Shown: one piece after another, positions 31,573 through 33,446 of the stretch | Numbering within the stretch: the stretch's first letter is position 1 | Layout of the letters: each line of letters begins with the position of its first letter | NCBI GenBank assembly: GCA_020048155.1 | Contig: JAIFMY010000044.1 | Coordinates: 1-33,446, forward strand | Length of the DNA: 33,446 nt | Direction: 5' to 3' | Origin: Bacteroidota bacterium | Lineage (GTDB): Bacteria > Bacteroidota > Bacteroidia > Bacteroidales > DYOH01 | Notes under the pieces: model-generated | The model's input: only the letters and a program-made list of their open reading frames with translations | What the model was told of the DNA's origin: nothing | Database searches by the model: none | Translations under genes and position numbers: made by a program

Positions 31573-32562
31573 TTATTTATAAAAATTTTCGCGAAAGGCG
31601 AATTTTTCTGTTTTTTTCAAAATAAAATAATTGTATGCTGCCCTGTAAAACCCAATTCCATAGCCAAATAGCTGAACAAACGAAGCCACTACCGATAAGT
31701 ATGCTACCCTGAAAGAACCAGTGCTTACGGCTGCATGCACAAATATAAGCAATGCCAGCATGAATATGGGTAAAAGACTTACCGGGAATAATAATGATAA
31801 TAAAATCAGAAATAAAGTGCCAGTTACAAAGGCGGCAGGCAGCATATGCACCAGTTTGAGCGATTGCGGATGACGAGCATAAAGAGCTATGCGCGCCATA
31901 CCCGAATTGTGCACTTGCTTATAGAATTTATAAAAAGAGGTGCGGCGTTTGTGATACACAAAAGCATCGGGAATGAGTTTTGCTTTGAACCCACTTTCCA
32001 GAATACGCAGGCTCAAATCTACATCTTCGCCAAAGCGCATGGCAGCGTATCCACCTGTTTTTTCATATACTTTTCTCGAAAAGCCCATATTGAAACTGCG
32101 GGGATGAAACACATCCATTTTTTTCTTTCCCCCGCGTATGCCACCAGTGGTGATGAAGGATGTCATACTATAGCTTATGGCTTTCTGTATGGGAGTGAAT
32201 GAGCTATGGGCAGCATCGGAGCCTCCATATGCATCGGTAAAATGGGCAGTTAACTCACTATTTACTATTCCCATATAGTTTTCAGGAATCAGGCAGTCGG
32301 AGTCGAAAAAGATGAAATAATCGGTACCGGCATGCTTCATCCCAAAATTGCGGGTTAGGCCCGGACCTTCGTTTTGTTTTGTAAAATATTTTATTTCAAG
32401 AAGATGCGAAAAATCGGCAACTATTTGCTCACAGCTTATGCTCGAGCCGTCTTCCACTATTATTACCTCAAACTGTGTATAAGTTTGCTTAGCAAGGCTT
32501 TGCAGCAATTCGAGCACTTCTTGCGGACGATTATAAACGGGGACTATGATACTAAATTTCAT
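31573..32562 (-). CDS. Family 2 glycosyltransferase with C-terminal membrane segments
   Basis: A 329-residue protein. The start at 32562 (MKFSIIVPVYNRP) is preferred to an ATG nine bases upstream because it begins directly with the GT-A nucleotide-binding strand. Motifs are VIIVEDGSS, NFGMKHAGTDYFIFFDSD (metal-binding D-x-D), GGYAAMRFGEDVDLSLR (acceptor-side E-D) and KRRTSFYKFYKQ. The last 100 residues hold three or four hydrophobic helices (about 240-315), so the catalytic domain would face the cytoplasm at the inner membrane. It probably adds a sugar to a lipid-linked or envelope glycan. Donor and acceptor are unknown. Confidence 0.92.
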   Translation of the reverse strand: MKFSIIVPVYNRPQEVLELLQSLAKQTYTQFEVIIVEDGSSISCEQIVADFSHLLEIKYFTKQNEGPGLTRNFGMKHAGTDYFIFFDSDCLIPENYMGIVNSELTAHFTDAYGGSDAAHSSFTPIQKAISYSMTSFITTGGIRGGKKKMDVFHPRSFNMGFSRKVYEKTGGYAAMRFGEDVDLSLRILESGFKAKLIPDAFVYHKRRTSFYKFYKQVHNSGMARIALYARHPQSLKLVHMLPAAFVTGTLFLILLSLLFPVSLLPIFMLALLIFVHAAVSTGSFRVAYLSVVASFVQLFGYGIGFYRAAYNYFILKKTEKFAFRENFYK

Positions 32563-32580
32563 ACAAGTCAATTCTTAAAA

Positions 32581-33063
32581 TCAGGAAGAAAAAGATGTAG
32601 ATTGGTTCTTGTTCCATGCGATTAATTTCTGAACCATGGCTTTATCAGAATCGAAGGTAAAATCCTCTTGAGCAAGTGCTTCTACAGGCACCCATCTGAA
32701 TGCAAAACTACCGTTAATAAAAGGTGTTTTCTCAAATTTACTGTTAGCCAGCGGAAATGTAATTTCCTGTGTAAGCGTTGCGAAATAATAAATATTGATA
32801 AGCTGAAACTCAGGCCTGAATTTGTTGGGCAGATAAAAATCGGTCACATAAAACAAATCGCCAATCTGCAGTGGCTGTTGCAATTCCTCCCACGCCTCGC
32901 GTTGCAAAGCTTCCAATACCCCTTCATGCAATTGCATGCCACCACCCGGAAACTTGATCATGGGCATATCAAAATGATATTCGTCGGCTATGAGTACCTC
33001 TTTGCGGCTATTACGAATGATGGCGTATACCCGTAAGGTATATTTTACAGATTCAACACTCAT
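32581..33063 (-). CDS. NUDIX hydrolase
   Basis: A 160-residue single-domain NUDIX protein. The Nudix box is complete at residues 41-60 (G-x5-E-x7-R-E-x2-E-E): Gly41, Glu47, Arg55, Glu56, Glu59, Glu60, within FPGGGMQLHEGVLEALQREA and WEEL. It hydrolyses a nucleoside diphosphate linked to another group, using Mg2+; the substrate is unknown. The start ATG at 33063 overlaps the end of miaA by 11 bases, which suggests translational coupling. It ends 18 bases before the glycosyltransferase start. Confidence 0.93.
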   Translation of the reverse strand: MSVESVKYTLRVYAIIRNSRKEVLIADEYHFDMPMIKFPGGGMQLHEGVLEALQREAWEELQQPLQIGDLFYVTDFYLPNKFRPEFQLINIYYFATLTQEITFPLANSKFEKTPFINGSFAFRWVPVEALAQEDFTFDSDKAMVQKLIAWNKNQSTSFSS

Positions 33064-33445
33064 GTTGCATGTATTTCGTTATCAAGGCTTCTATTTCATC
33101 CAATTGTGCAGGTTCGAACCAGTGATAAGATTTGTCGCGTCTGAACCATGTTAACTGGCGGCGCGCATATTGTCTGGTATTGGTCTGTATGTTTTCTATG
33201 GCTGTTTCAAAACTAATACTGCCATCCAGATATTCAAAAACTTCTTTGTAGCCCACCGTATTCAGTGCATTCAACTGCCTGTGGGGCAACAATGCTTGTA
33301 CTTCTTGCAAGAGCCCGTTTCTTGCCATTTCGTGCACACGTAGGTTAATACGCTCATGCAGCAAGGGGCGAGGCAAATCGAGACAAATTTTGAGAATATC
33401 AAAATTACGCTGTCGTACGCTGCTGGTGAGAAAACTGGAATAGGT
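33053..33445 (-). CDS. miaA: tRNA dimethylallyltransferase, C-terminal part (cut by window end)
   Basis: The frame enters from the right edge and stops at 33053. Visible residues begin TYSSFLTSSVRQRNFDILKI, matching the central MiaA segment, then DLPRPLLHERINLRVHEM and LNTVGYKEVFEYLDG, and QTNTRQYARRQLTWFRRD near the end. MiaA adds a dimethylallyl group to A37 of tRNAs that read codons starting with U. The N-terminal P-loop half is outside the window. It heads the operon with the NUDIX, glycosyltransferase, ribbon-helix-helix and U32 genes. The U32 protein at the other end is also linked to RNA modification. Confidence 0.93.
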   Translation of the reverse strand, partial: TYSSFLTSSVRQRNFDILKICLDLPRPLLHERINLRVHEMARNGLLQEVQALLPHRQLNALNTVGYKEVFEYLDGSISFETAIENIQTNTRQYARRQLTWFRRDKSYHWFEPAQLDEIEALITKYMQHEC

Positions 33446-33446
33446 T

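Overview
The window comes from a member of the Bacteroidota, probably an anaerobe or facultative anaerobe. Three things point there. Two very large secreted proteins (3351-10799 and 22967-27877) end in a type IX secretion system C-terminal sorting domain, which is confined to this phylum. Several intergenic gaps carry the Bacteroidota-type promoter (TTTG, about 20 bases, TAnnTTTG). The gene content includes a [FeFe]-hydrogenase-like sensor, a MeaB GTPase of the methylmalonyl-CoA pathway, and an oxygen-independent ergothioneine pathway.

Layout. 1-122: C-terminal end of a SpoIIE-type phosphatase (+). 262-2592 (-): a MacB/FtsX-type permease, then ruvX and def. 3113-10799 (+): a small acidic ORF, then a 2482-residue multidomain subtilisin-like protease. 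10958-11518 (+): a GNAT acetyltransferase. 11591-14247 (-): eanB, a DUF427 gene and eanA, which I read as an anaerobic ergothioneine operon. 14584-15429 (+): a divergent 3-mercaptopyruvate sulfurtransferase. 15607-17894 (+): a DUF1573 protein and meaB. 18086-18298 (+): a 70-residue helix-hairpin-helix-like protein. 18376-21715 (-): a tightly coupled three-gene hydrogen/redox-sensing cassette (thioredoxin-like ferredoxin, degenerate [FeFe]-hydrogenase with PAS domain, SpoIIE phosphatase). 21886-22833 (+): ferrochelatase. 22967-28905 (-): a PfkB-family kinase and a T9SS-secreted Asp-box propeller protein. 29248-29425 (+): two nearly identical tRNA-Asn genes. 29495-33445 (-): a compact operon of miaA (cut by the window edge), a NUDIX hydrolase, a family 2 glycosyltransferase, a ribbon-helix-helix protein and a U32 peptidase-family protein.

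The most interesting region is 11591-15429. The methyltransferase keeps every histidine-binding residue I can recall for EgtD, at one constant numbering offset. The sulfurtransferase matches my recollection of Chlorobium EanB, with the catalytic Cys, a key Tyr and other residues also at one constant offset. Together they should turn histidine into hercynine and then ergothioneine without oxygen. The DUF427 protein between them has no known role there, and the divergent sulfurtransferase could supply sulfane sulfur. The second notable region is 18376-21715, where the hydrogenase-like protein has altered H-cluster motifs and a PAS domain. It looks like a sensor that signals through the adjacent phosphatase rather than a catalytic hydrogenase.

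All calls come from reading the sequence and from remembered family features. No database search was run.
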